Of a stretch of 64,000 nt of DNA, positions 35,627-44,363 are shown piece after piece; position 1 is the stretch's first letter; each line of letters starts with the position of its first letter. This DNA comes from Allobosea sp. 47.2.35 (GTDB taxonomy: Bacteria > Pseudomonadota > Alphaproteobacteria > Rhizobiales > Beijerinckiaceae). Where the stretch lies: contig NZ_JANLGI010000002.1 in the NCBI RefSeq assembly GCF_024655635.1, forward strand, positions 368,738-432,737, read 5' to 3'. A program made the translations under genes and the position numbers. The notes beneath the pieces were generated by a model. The model was not told where the DNA came from and did no database searches. It was given only the letters and a program-made list of their open reading frames with translations.

Positions 35627-35933
35627 GGGCGCCGGCCATGCCCCGCGGCTCGGCGAAGAGCTCCATGCCTTCGTTGACGGGCGTGGTGCAGGCTCTGATC
35701 CGGCCGCCAGTCGCGCTCCAGACCCAGCAATCCTGGCAGGCGCCCATCAGGCAGAAACCGGCGCGCGGCTCTCCACCGAATTCAAGTCGGCGGGCGAGGG
35801 CGCCGTTCTCCAGCAGAGCGGCAAGGACGCTGTCGCCCGCGGTCGCGCGGATCGACACGCCGTCGAAGCTGAGGGTGACCGGCGGGCCTCTACGGCGAGC
35901 CACACGGCGGAACTGCGCCTGCGAGCGTTCCAT
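35619..35933 (-). CDS. 2Fe-2S ferredoxin-like gamma subunit (HcnA-like)
   Basis: This 104-residue protein has the ferredoxin-fold cluster ligands C61, C66, C69 and C82 (GFCLMGACQDC and RACTTPV). It matches the small gamma subunit of three-part amino-acid/opine dehydrogenases. It is the first gene of the operon. An 18-bp element shared with the crotonase promoter lies 11 bases upstream of its start (35944-35961). Confidence 0.87.
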   Translation of the reverse strand: MERSQAQFRRVARRRGPPVTLSFDGVSIRATAGDSVLAALLENGALARRLEFGGEPRAGFCLMGACQDCWVWSATGGRIRACTTPVNEGMELFAEPRGMAGAHD

Positions 35934-35943
35934 TCTGCCTCGA

Positions 35944-35961
35944 ATTTATTTCAATGCGATA
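35944..35961. promoter_or_regulatory. Candidate IclR operator, copy 1
   Basis: ATTTATTTCAATGCGATA on the plus strand matches 17 of 18 bases of the reverse complement of 36934-36951. It stands in the AT-rich gap just upstream of the 2Fe-2S subunit gene. The IclR gene lies between the two copies. Confidence 0.65.
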
Positions 35962-36022
35962 TAAGTATGCGGATTTTGATAAGCCGAAAAGCCGCCTGTC
36001 AAGGCCACCCGCCTCGCTTTTC

Positions 36023-36847
36023 TCAGACGCGCGAGATGGCGTGGGCGGCAGCGATCACCAGCGAGGAGAAGCGCGAGACGACCTCCTCATGGCTGTAGCG
36101 CGAGGTCGAGGTTGCGATGTTGACGGCTGCCTCCGGCCGGCCCTGGTGGTCGACGACGGGCGCGGCGATCGAGGCGTCGCCGATATAGACCTCTTCGAAA
36201 GCGGTCGCGTAGCCCTGGGCCGCCGACTGGCGCAGCTTCTCGCGCAACGCCTCGCGCTGCCAGGTTGTCGAGGGCGTATGCGCCCGCCGGTCGGAGGCGT
36301 CGATGATCGCCATGGCCTCGTCCTCCGGCAGGCGCGACAGCATGGCGATGCCCGGCGCAGTGGCATAGGCCGGCATCCGCGTGCCGATGATGACGTCCGT
36401 ATTGAGGACGTGCCGGCTGAGGAAGCGCGACACGAAGATGATCTCGGTCTCCTCCCTGACGGTCAGGTTCACCGTTTCCTCGGTCTGCTTGCTGAGATGC
36501 ATGAGATAGGGCATCGCCCGGTCGAGCAGCCGGCTGCTGCGGACGAAGTGGTAGCCGAGATCGAGCGTCTTCGCCGTCAGCTCGAAGCGCTTGGTCTGCG
36601 TGTCCTTGCGGAGATAACCGAGCTTGGCGAGCGTATGGGTGAAGCGCTGGGCGGCGCTGACATCCATCCCCGTCTCCGAGGCGACCTGCGACAGGTTCAG
36701 CGTCTGGTGCTGGCGGCCGAAGGCCGAGAGCACCCGGAACGCCTTCTCCACCGAATTGACCATCAGGGCGTCGTCCTTGCGGCCGGCCTGTTCGGCTGAA
36801 GCGGACGTACGCTTGCGGCCGTTCTGTGTCTCTTCGGGCATCGTCAT
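36023..36847 (-). CDS. IclR-family transcriptional regulator
   Basis: This 274-residue regulator has a winged helix-turn-helix (about residues 30-90, LSQVASETGMDVSAAQRFTHTL) and an IclR effector domain with AYATAPGIAMLSRL, YATAFEEVYIGDASIAAPV and an Ala-rich end. It is flanked by the dehydrogenase operon (downstream, same strand) and the divergent crotonase operon, and matching operator-like elements occur before both. The start at 36847 has GAGGAG about ten bases upstream, and 36841 is also possible. Confidence 0.88.
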   Translation of the reverse strand: MTMPEETQNGRKRTSASAEQAGRKDDALMVNSVEKAFRVLSAFGRQHQTLNLSQVASETGMDVSAAQRFTHTLAKLGYLRKDTQTKRFELTAKTLDLGYHFVRSSRLLDRAMPYLMHLSKQTEETVNLTVREETEIIFVSRFLSRHVLNTDVIIGTRMPAYATAPGIAMLSRLPEDEAMAIIDASDRRAHTPSTTWQREALREKLRQSAAQGYATAFEEVYIGDASIAAPVVDHQGRPEAAVNIATSTSRYSHEEVVSRFSSLVIAAAHAISRV

Positions 36848-36933
36848 CGCAGCTGGTCTCCTCGGCGCGATCAATGGCTGCGGCGGGCGGCCTTGACAAG
36901 GTGAGCCGTCTCCGTATTATTTGCAATAGAAAT

Positions 36934-36951
36934 TATCGCATTGTAATAAAT
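36934..36951. promoter_or_regulatory. Candidate IclR operator, copy 2
   Basis: The minus-strand sequence ATTTATTACAATGCGATA matches copy 1 (35944-35961) at 17 of 18 positions. It lies between the IclR start (36847) and the crotonase start (36969), within a larger imperfect dyad (36916-36951, 9 of 12 arm positions). It could serve both divergent promoters. Confidence 0.65.
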
Positions 36952-36968
36952 ACCCATCGGAGGGCGCT

Positions 36969-37742
36969 ATGAAGGACTCTGTTCTGGCTGAAGTGCGTGG
37001 CGCGGTCGGCATCATCACGCTCAACCGCCCCGAGATCCTGAACGCCTGGAACGCGCCGATGCGCGAGCGGCTGGTGGCCTGTTTCGACGAGATGGAGGCC
37101 AACGATGCCGTCCGCGCCATCATCCTGACAGGCGCCGGCGAGCGTGCCTTCGGCGCCGGCCAGGATCTCAACGAGACCAAGACCTTCGATCCCGACCGCG
37201 CGGAATTGTGGATGGGCGAGTGGGAACGCCTCTATGACCGCATGCGCTCGCTCTCGAAGCCGCTGATCGCGGCGTTGAACGGTGTCGCGGCGGGCTCGGC
37301 CTTCCAGGTCGCGCTGCTTTGCGACCTGCGCGTCGGCCATGCCGGCGTCACCATGGGCCAGCCCGAGATCAATTCCGGCATCGCCTCGGTCACCGGCCCC
37401 TGGATCATGAAGGAGATGATCGGGATTGCTCGCACCATCGACCTGACCCTGACCGGCCGGATGATGGATGCCGACGAGTGCTTCCGCATCGGCCTGATCA
37501 ACCGGATCGTGCCGAAAGAGCAGGTGATGCCGGCCTCGCTCGCTCTGGCCGAGGAGCTTGCCGGCAAGCCGCCGGTTGCCATGCGCCTCAACAAGGCCCG
37601 CTTCCGCGAGGTCACCGAGGAGAGCTTCCGCGAATGCCTTGCTGCCGGCATCCGCAACCAGCGCGCCGCCTACGCCACCGGCGAGCCGGCGCGGATGATG
37701 GAGGCCTTCCTCGCCAAGCGCGCGGCGCGAAAGACGGCCTGA
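36969..37742 (+). CDS. Enoyl-CoA hydratase/isomerase (crotonase) family protein
   Basis: This 257-residue crotonase-fold enzyme has the oxyanion-hole segments AFGAGQDLNE (about 58-67) and GVAAGSAFQVALLCD, and GQPEINSGI carrying the expected acidic residue. The PxGG loop of classic hydratases is replaced by TGPWIM. It opens the plus-strand operon with a polyamine-type importer and a CoA ligase, so it probably acts on the CoA ester of the imported compound. SD sequence CGGAGGG precedes it. Confidence 0.88.
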   Translation: MKDSVLAEVRGAVGIITLNRPEILNAWNAPMRERLVACFDEMEANDAVRAIILTGAGERAFGAGQDLNETKTFDPDRAELWMGEWERLYDRMRSLSKPLIAALNGVAAGSAFQVALLCDLRVGHAGVTMGQPEINSGIASVTGPWIMKEMIGIARTIDLTLTGRMMDADECFRIGLINRIVPKEQVMPASLALAEELAGKPPVAMRLNKARFREVTEESFRECLAAGIRNQRAAYATGEPARMMEAFLAKRAARKTA

Positions 37743-37800
37743 CCACAGATTCGATCACCCACGGGGAAACGCGGAAAACCGCTTGAAAGGGGAGAAGACG

Positions 37801-38868
37801 ATGACGAGCCTGACCACGAAGCCGACCCGGCGCACTCTGCTGCAACTCGCGGGCGGCGTCGCTGCCGGCGCGGTTGCCGCGCCTTATCTGACGGGCACGG
37901 CGCGCGCCGCCACCCAGATCACGGTCGCCGACCCCGGCGGCCCGTTCGGCCCGGCCTTCCGCAAGGCTTTCTACGATCCCTTCGAGAAGGTGACCGGCAA
38001 CAAGGTCGTCAATGTCGCCCGCGAGGCCGAGCCCACCGCCCAGTTCAAGGCGATGGTCGAGACCAAGTCCTATACCTGGGACGTCTGCACGCTGACGCTC
38101 TCGGCTCGCGACATCCTGAAAGGTCAGGGCCTGCTCGACCCGATCGGTTTCGCCCATGCCGACGTACCGAAGCTGATGCCGCAGGCGATCTCGCCCGAAT
38201 TCATGGGCACGGACGTCTACTCGACCGTCTTCGCCTATCGCACCGACAAGGTGAAGAACGCGCCGGCGAGCTGGGCCGATTTCTTCAACGTGGAGAAGTT
38301 CCCCGGCCGCCGCGCGCTGCGCAAGAACCCGATCGACACGATCGAGCAGGCGCTGCTCGCCGACGGCGTGCCGCTCGACAAGCTCTATCCGCTGGATATC
38401 GACCGGGCCTTCAAGGTACTCGACAAGATCAAGCCGCATGTCGCGGTCTGGTGGACCGGCGGCGCCCAGTCGACCCAGCTCCTGCAGAGCGGCGAGGTCG
38501 ACATGCTGCCGGGCTGGAACGCCCGCCTGCAGGCGGCGATCGACGGCGGCACGCCCGCCAAGATCGTCTGGAACCAGGGGCTGTACTCGATCGAGGGCTG
38601 GGGTCTGCCCAAGGGCGGCCCGAAGGCGGATGTCGCGCGCCAGTTCGTTCGCTTCTGCTCCGATCCGAAGGCGCAGGCCGTCTTCACCGAGGCGCTGGCC
38701 TATGGCCCGACCAATCTCGACGCCTATCAGACGATTTCCCCCGAGCGTGCCAAGGTGCTGCCGACCTCGCCGGAGAACCTGAAGCAGATGGCGATCGCCA
38801 ACGAGGATTGGTGGAGCGCCAACCGCTCGAAGGTCACCGAGCGCTTCAACGCCTGGCTCTTGACCTGA
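37801..38868 (+). CDS. Polyamine-type ABC transporter substrate-binding protein
   Basis: This 355-residue PotD-like protein carries a twin-arginine leader (TRRTLLQLAGGVAAGAVAAP) and an AAT cleavage region. Family marks include EAEPTAQFKAMVETKSYTWDV and YPLDIDRAFKVLDKIKP (in part). The SD run AAAGGGGAGAAG stands before the chosen ATG. It is encoded with its ATPase and fused permease. Despite the family name, the ligand may be another cationic or carboxylate compound. Confidence 0.88.
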   Translation: MTSLTTKPTRRTLLQLAGGVAAGAVAAPYLTGTARAATQITVADPGGPFGPAFRKAFYDPFEKVTGNKVVNVAREAEPTAQFKAMVETKSYTWDVCTLTLSARDILKGQGLLDPIGFAHADVPKLMPQAISPEFMGTDVYSTVFAYRTDKVKNAPASWADFFNVEKFPGRRALRKNPIDTIEQALLADGVPLDKLYPLDIDRAFKVLDKIKPHVAVWWTGGAQSTQLLQSGEVDMLPGWNARLQAAIDGGTPAKIVWNQGLYSIEGWGLPKGGPKADVARQFVRFCSDPKAQAVFTEALAYGPTNLDAYQTISPERAKVLPTSPENLKQMAIANEDWWSANRSKVTERFNAWLLT

Positions 38869-38891
38869 CGGCGATGGGGACGGGTGCCGGA

Positions 38892-39950
38892 ATGACCGCG
38901 ATCCAGCCGAAATCAGCCAAGCTCGTCGTTGAAGGCCTGTGTAAGCGCTATGGCGCGACCACGGCTCTCGAGCCGAGCTCGCTCAGCGTCGCCGAGGGCG
39001 AGTTCCTCACCTTGCTGGGGCCTTCGGGCTCCGGCAAGACGACGCTGCTCCAGCTTATCTGCGGTCTGGTCGAGGCCAGCGAGGGCAGGGTGGTGATCGA
39101 CGGGCGCGATCAGTCGAACATGCCGGTCCACCAGCGCGATATCGGCCTCGTCTTCCAGCATTACGCACTCTTCCCGCACCTGACCGTGGCGGAGAACATC
39201 GCCTTCCCGCTCAAGATGCGCGGACGCCCCTCGGCCGAGATCGCCGGCCGGGTCGCGTCCACGCTCGACATGGTCCATCTCGGCCATCTCGCCGGGCGCT
39301 TTCCGCGGGAACTGTCCGGCGGCCAGCAGCAGCGCGTCGCGCTGGCGCGCTGCTTCGTCTACCAGCCCTCTATCATCCTGATGGACGAGCCGCTCGGCGC
39401 CCTCGACAAGAAGCTGCGCGAGCACATGCAGATCGAGATCAAGCGTCTGCACCGCGAAAGCGGCGCCACCATCGTCTATGTGACGCATGATCAGGAGGAG
39501 GCGCTCGCGATGTCCGACCGCATCTGCCTGATGAACCACGCCAGGATCGAGCAGCTCGGCACGCCGCGCGAGATCTACGAGCGTCCGCGCACCGCCTTTG
39601 CCGCCGATTTCATCGGCATCTCCAACATCTTCCGCGGCCAATGGGACGGTAACGGCGCGCTCGACACGCCCCATGGCCGCTTCGCCCTGCCGAGCGGCGC
39701 CAATTGTCAGAGCAAGGACGCGGCCCTCGTCATCCGGCCGGAGAACCTCCATCTCGGCGAGCGGGACGGCAATGCCGTCCGCGGCCGCGTCAGCGAGATC
39801 GTCTATGCCGGCTCCGAGACCCGCGTGATCGCCGCGCTGGGCGACGGCAGCCCGCTCGTGCTGCGGCTGGGGCCCGACGATCCCGTGCCCGCCATCGATC
39901 AGGCCATCGTCGCCGGCTGGGCCCGCGACAAGGCGGTGCTGGTCGCATGA
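38892..39950 (+). CDS. PotA-type ABC transporter ATP-binding protein
   Basis: This 352-residue ATPase has Walker A GPSGSGKT (43-50), LVFQHYALFPHLTVAENIAFPL, signature LSGGQQQRVALAR, Walker B IILMDEPLGALDKK and a C-terminal TOBE domain (VIRPENLHLGE). The next gene starts within its stop (ATGA). The ATG at 38874 is an alternative start. Confidence 0.9.
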   Translation: MTAIQPKSAKLVVEGLCKRYGATTALEPSSLSVAEGEFLTLLGPSGSGKTTLLQLICGLVEASEGRVVIDGRDQSNMPVHQRDIGLVFQHYALFPHLTVAENIAFPLKMRGRPSAEIAGRVASTLDMVHLGHLAGRFPRELSGGQQQRVALARCFVYQPSIILMDEPLGALDKKLREHMQIEIKRLHRESGATIVYVTHDQEEALAMSDRICLMNHARIEQLGTPREIYERPRTAFAADFIGISNIFRGQWDGNGALDTPHGRFALPSGANCQSKDAALVIRPENLHLGERDGNAVRGRVSEIVYAGSETRVIAALGDGSPLVLRLGPDDPVPAIDQAIVAGWARDKAVLVA

Positions 39951-41707
39951 GCGCGGTCGCGGCAGGCACGGCTCCGGCGCGCCGGAGCAAACTGAAGTTC
40001 GGCCCGCTCTGGCTGGCGGTGCCCGGCCTCGCGTTCCTCGCGGTCTTCTTCGCCTGGCCGGTGGCGCAATTGCTCGGCCTCAGCCTCGTCGATCCCGAGA
40101 CAGGCGGCTTCTCGGGCAGCGCCTATCAGCGCATCGCCGCGACCGATGTCTATCTGCGCGTGCTCGGCATCACCTTCCGCATTGCCGGCTGGACGGCCTT
40201 CTGGTCGCTGCTGATCGGCTACCCGCTCGCCTATTGGTTGGCGCGCCTGCCCGATATGTTCCGCGGCCGCATGCTGCTCTTCGTCATGGTGCCGTTCTGG
40301 ACGAGCTATCTCGTCAAGACCTTCGCCTGGATGATCGTGCTCGGCCGCAGTGGCATCATCAATTCGCTGGCGACGGGCTCCGGCCTCGTCGACCAGCCCC
40401 TGCCGCTGCTGCACAACATGTTCGGCGTCATGGTCGGCATGGTCCATGCCATGGTGCCGCTTGCTGTGATGACCATGCTGCCGGTGATGACCGGCATCGA
40501 CCGCCGCCTCGTCCAGGCCGCGCAGACGCTCGGCGCCGCGCCGGCTCGGGCCTTCTGGCTGGTCTATTTCAAGCTCTCGCTGCCGGGCGTCGCGGCGGCT
40601 GGCTTGCTCGTCTTCATCTCCTCGCTCGGCTTCTTCATCGTGCCGGCCTTCCTCGGCGGGCGGCAGGAGACGATGCTGGCCCAGCTCATCATCACCCAGG
40701 TGCAGGAGCTGCTGAACTGGTCCTTCGCCGGGGCGCTCGCGGCGATGATGCTGGCGGCGGCGCTGGTCTCCTGCTGGATCTACGACCGGCTGTTCGGGAT
40801 ATCGACCATTGCCGGCGGTTCGGCGCAGGTCGGGGGCGGGCGCATCCGCGATCTCGGCCTCGCCATCCTCGGCCTCGTCGGCGACATCGCCGGGCGCGCC
40901 GCGGCCGTTGCTCAGCGCCTACTCGGCAAGCGTATCTGCGCTGCGCTGCTGCCGGGCTTCTGCTGGCTCGTCATCGGCTTCCTGGTGCTGCCGACGCTGC
41001 TGGTGATCCCGATCGCCTTCACCTCCTCGCAATTCCTCGAATTCCCGCCGCCGGGCTACGGGCTCAATTGGTTCCGCACCTATTTCGAATCGCCGCTCTG
41101 GCTGCAGGCGACCTTGCGCTCCTTCATGGTCGCCTTCGCCACGGCGCTGGCGGCAACCGCGATCGGTGGCTTCGCGGCGTTGGCGCTGGCCCATAGCCGC
41201 ACGCGCTGGGGCGGGCTGATCTTCGCCTTCTTCCTCGCGCCGATGATCGTGCCGCGCATCGTCATCGCGGTCGGGCTGTTCTATCTCTTCGCCCGCATTG
41301 GCCTCGTCGCCACCGATCTCGGCCTGATCATCGGCCATACCGTGCTGGCGATCCCGTTCACGCTGGTCACCATCGCCGCCGTGCTCAAGACCTATGACCA
41401 GCGGCTCGACCAGGCGGCGGCGACGCTCGGCGCCAACCGCGTCCGTACCCTCACCGGCGTGACCATCCCGCTGGTCAAGGGCGGCCTCGTCGCGGCCTTC
41501 CTCTTCGCCTTCATCACCTCCTTCGACGAATTGACCATCGCGATCTTCGTCTCGGGCGGCGTCAAGACGACCCTGCCGAAGCAGATGTGGGACGACATGA
41601 TCCTGCAGCTCAATCCGACGCTGGCTGCGGTCTCAGTCGTCATCTTCGTGGTGGTGACGGTGATGCTGCTGCTGGCCGAACGCTTCCGCTCCTCCTCTTC
41701 TTCCTGA
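39947..41707 (+). CDS. Fused PotB-PotC-type ABC transporter permease
   Basis: This 586-residue protein joins two permeases that are usually separate. The PotB-like half (about 1-300) has LVQAAQTLGAAPARAFWLVYFKLSLPG, and the PotC-like half (about 320-586) has LDQAAATLGANRVRTLTGVTIPLVKGG (both in part). A linker around residues 280-310 joins them. The frame is uninterrupted and both EAA loops are intact, so this is a real fusion. It forms the channel for the importer encoded around it. Confidence 0.9.
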   Translation: MSAVAAGTAPARRSKLKFGPLWLAVPGLAFLAVFFAWPVAQLLGLSLVDPETGGFSGSAYQRIAATDVYLRVLGITFRIAGWTAFWSLLIGYPLAYWLARLPDMFRGRMLLFVMVPFWTSYLVKTFAWMIVLGRSGIINSLATGSGLVDQPLPLLHNMFGVMVGMVHAMVPLAVMTMLPVMTGIDRRLVQAAQTLGAAPARAFWLVYFKLSLPGVAAAGLLVFISSLGFFIVPAFLGGRQETMLAQLIITQVQELLNWSFAGALAAMMLAAALVSCWIYDRLFGISTIAGGSAQVGGGRIRDLGLAILGLVGDIAGRAAAVAQRLLGKRICAALLPGFCWLVIGFLVLPTLLVIPIAFTSSQFLEFPPPGYGLNWFRTYFESPLWLQATLRSFMVAFATALAATAIGGFAALALAHSRTRWGGLIFAFFLAPMIVPRIVIAVGLFYLFARIGLVATDLGLIIGHTVLAIPFTLVTIAAVLKTYDQRLDQAAATLGANRVRTLTGVTIPLVKGGLVAAFLFAFITSFDELTIAIFVSGGVKTTLPKQMWDDMILQLNPTLAAVSVVIFVVVTVMLLLAERFRSSSSS

Positions 41708-41729
41708 TCCTGACGACCGAAGCGCAACC

Positions 41730-43259
41730 ATGACCTCTCCAGACAAAGACGGCTTCGTTGGCCTTCTGACCGCGCGCGCCGCCGCCGAGCCAGATCGCGT
41801 CTATGCCCGCTTCGCCGGCGAGCCGCTGAGCTATGGCGAACTCGAACAGCGCTCGGGCGCCTTCGCGGTGTATCTGCGGGCGCGCGGCATCGTCGCGGGC
41901 GACCGCGTCGCAGTGATGATGCGCAATTCGATCGCCACCATCGCCGTGGTCTTCGGGCTGGCGCGGGCCGGCGTCGCCTGGGTCCCGGTCAATGCCCAGC
42001 AGCGCGGCGAGGGGCTGAACTATCTCCTCACTCATTCCGGCCCGCGCCTCGTCGTTGCCGATGTCGATCTCGCGCCCCAGATCGCCGAGGCGATGGGGCC
42101 GGATTCGACCCTGCCGGTGCTGCTGCACGCGCCGGGCGGCGACCTCGATGCGGTGCTCGCCGGAACCGCCCGCTTCGACGAGCCGGTCCCGGCTGCGGAT
42201 GCCGTCTTCGCGATCATGTACACCTCCGGCACGACCGGGCGGCCGAAGGGCGTCATCGTCTCGCATCGCATGCTGAGGCTGGCGGCCGAGAGCGTGCTCT
42301 ATCTGTCGGATGCCAGGCCGGGCGAGGTCTTCTTCGTCTGGGAGCCGCTCTATCATATCGGCGGGGCCCAGCTCCTGCCGCTGCCGATGATCCGCGACGT
42401 GACGCTGGCCATGGTCGAGCGCTTCAGCGCCAGCCGTTTCTGGGCACAGGTCCGCGAGGAAGGCGCGACCCATATCCATTATCTCGGTGGCATCCTGCAG
42501 ATCCTGCTGAAGCAGCCGCCCTCAGCTCTCGATCGCGAGCACGGCGTGCGCATCGCCTGGGGCGGCGGCTGCCCGGCCGATATCTGGCCGCAGTTCCGGG
42601 ATCGCTTCGGCGTCGAGATCCGCGAATGCTACGGCATGACCGAAGCCTCCAGCTTGACCACCTGCAACACCAGCGGCGTGGTCGGCTCGGTCGGGCGGCC
42701 GATGCCCTGGTTCACCGTCAGGCTGCTCGACGGCGAGGGCAAGCCGGTCGCCGCCGGCGAGCGAGGCGAGATCGTGGTCGAGACCCGCATCCCCGGCGCG
42801 ATCTTCCCCGGCTATCTCGACAATCCCGAGGCGACGGCGAAGGCCCTGCGCAACGGCGCTCTTCATACCGGCGATCTCGGCTCCTTCGATGTCGACGGCA
42901 ACCTCTATTTCCACGGCCGCATGACCGACAGCGTGCGCTGCCGGGGCGAGAACGTCTCGGCCTGGGAGGTCGAGCATGTCGCCGCCGAGCATGACGCGGT
43001 CGAGGATTGCGCGATGATCGGCGTCGCCGCCGATATCGGCGAGCAGGACATCAAGCTTTTCGTCAAGCCGCGCCACGGCGCGATCATCGATCCGCAGGCG
43101 CTGTCCGGCTGGCTCGGTCAGCGCCTCGCGCCCTACCAGAACCCGCGCTACATCGCCCTCGTCGACGAGTTCGAGCGGACGGCGAGCCAACGCATCATGA
43201 AGCACAAGCTCTCGCCCCGGCTCGACGATTGCTGGGACAGGGCCGCGACGGGGCGCTGA
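41730..43259 (+). CDS. AMP-dependent acyl-CoA synthetase (CaiC-like)
   Basis: This 509-residue ANL-superfamily ligase activates a carboxylic acid with ATP and CoA. Motifs are IMYTSGTTGRPKGVIVSH (about 165-182), ECYGMTEAS, HTGDLGSFDVDGNLYFHGR and the C-terminal RTASQRIMKHKLS with the expected lysine. Together with the crotonase it could form the CaiC/CaiD-type first steps for an imported carnitine-like or aryl acid. The substrate is not evident. Confidence 0.88.
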   Translation: MTSPDKDGFVGLLTARAAAEPDRVYARFAGEPLSYGELEQRSGAFAVYLRARGIVAGDRVAVMMRNSIATIAVVFGLARAGVAWVPVNAQQRGEGLNYLLTHSGPRLVVADVDLAPQIAEAMGPDSTLPVLLHAPGGDLDAVLAGTARFDEPVPAADAVFAIMYTSGTTGRPKGVIVSHRMLRLAAESVLYLSDARPGEVFFVWEPLYHIGGAQLLPLPMIRDVTLAMVERFSASRFWAQVREEGATHIHYLGGILQILLKQPPSALDREHGVRIAWGGGCPADIWPQFRDRFGVEIRECYGMTEASSLTTCNTSGVVGSVGRPMPWFTVRLLDGEGKPVAAGERGEIVVETRIPGAIFPGYLDNPEATAKALRNGALHTGDLGSFDVDGNLYFHGRMTDSVRCRGENVSAWEVEHVAAEHDAVEDCAMIGVAADIGEQDIKLFVKPRHGAIIDPQALSGWLGQRLAPYQNPRYIALVDEFERTASQRIMKHKLSPRLDDCWDRAATGR

Positions 43260-43260
43260 G

Positions 43261-44343
43261 ATGGCCAGCTGCGATATCCTGATCTCCGGCACGGGTGGCT
43301 TCGCCGCGCGCATCGCCTTCGACATCGCTGCGACGGCGCGCGAGCCGGTCGAGGTGATCATCGCCGGGCGCAATCTCGAACGGCTGAACTGGCTGCGCAC
43401 CGCCGCGAACGCGCGCGCCGCGCTGTTCGGGGCCAAGGCGCGCTTCACCACCCACGCGATCGACCTGCTGGCGCCGGACGCTTCCGACGCGCTGCTCGCC
43501 GCGACCAACCCGCGCATCGTGGTGCAGGCCGCCTCGATCCAGACCTCGCAGGTCATCGCTCAGAGCGGCAACGCCTGGACCCGCTTGGTCGCCGAGGGCG
43601 GCCTGAGCGCGACCGCAATCTTCCAGGCGCTGATCAGCGCCCGCGTCGCCGCCGCCATCATCCGCGCCGGCAAGCCGGTGACGCTGGTCAATTGCAGCTT
43701 CCCGGACGTGGTCAACGGCATGATCCGCGCGATGGGCCATGACGTCGCCTGCGGCATGGGCAACGTCGCGATCCTGTCCAACGTCTTCGCCGGCTCGGCC
43801 GCGACACCCGCCGGGGCCGAGGTCAAGGTTCTCGCGCATTACCAGAATCTCGCCGCCTGGCGCCGCCGCCCGGAGGAGCGTGGCGGGCGCGCCCCGCGCG
43901 TGTGGCTGGATGGCAGGGAAGTTGACGACGTTTACGCCCGCTTCGCTGATATCCAGCTCACGCCCGAGCCGGTGATCGAGATTTCCGGCGCCAGCGGCGT
44001 GCCGATGCTGCTGGCCATGGCGGCTGGCAAGCCCTGGCAAGGCCATGTGCCCGGGCCCGATGGCTTGCCCGGTGGCTATCCCGTCAAGCTGGTGGCTGGC
44101 AGGCTCGAACTCGACCTGCCACCCGGATTGGCCCGCGAGGAAGCGATCGCCTGGAATGCCTCTTTCGAAGCGGCCAACGGCCTCATCGTCTCGCCCGAGG
44201 GCAGGGCGAGCTTCACCGGCGTCCTCGGCGGCAGGATCGCCGGTCACATCCCCGAGCTGCGGGATGGGTTCGACGTCCTCGATCTGGAGGCCGTGTGCGA
44301 GACGCTTCTCGGCTTGCGCGACACCCTGATGCGAAGCGGATGA
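43261..44343 (+). CDS. Unassigned NAD(P)-binding Rossmann-type protein
   Basis: I do not recognise this 360-residue protein. It starts with a nucleotide-binding pattern (ISGTGGFAARIAFDIA) and a second strand ending VIIAGRNLERL, as in saccharopine- or homoserine-dehydrogenase-like oxidoreductases. LVNCSFPDVVNGMIRAMG follows in the middle. Its ATG is one base after the CoA-ligase stop, so it belongs to that operon and may be a dehydrogenase of the same pathway. A ketimine- or opine-type reductase is one guess. Confidence 0.7.
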   Translation: MASCDILISGTGGFAARIAFDIAATAREPVEVIIAGRNLERLNWLRTAANARAALFGAKARFTTHAIDLLAPDASDALLAATNPRIVVQAASIQTSQVIAQSGNAWTRLVAEGGLSATAIFQALISARVAAAIIRAGKPVTLVNCSFPDVVNGMIRAMGHDVACGMGNVAILSNVFAGSAATPAGAEVKVLAHYQNLAAWRRRPEERGGRAPRVWLDGREVDDVYARFADIQLTPEPVIEISGASGVPMLLAMAAGKPWQGHVPGPDGLPGGYPVKLVAGRLELDLPPGLAREEAIAWNASFEAANGLIVSPEGRASFTGVLGGRIAGHIPELRDGFDVLDLEAVCETLLGLRDTLMRSG

Positions 44344-44346
44344 TCC

Positions 44347-44360
44347 GCGCTCCGCAGCGC
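44347..44360. terminator. Small hairpin between convergent genes
   Basis: Arms GCGCT and AGCGC with a four-base loop lie in the 20-base gap between convergent stops at 44343 and 44364, followed by TTCTTA on the plus strand. Only a weak terminator is supported. Confidence 0.3.
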
Positions 44361-44363
44361 TTC

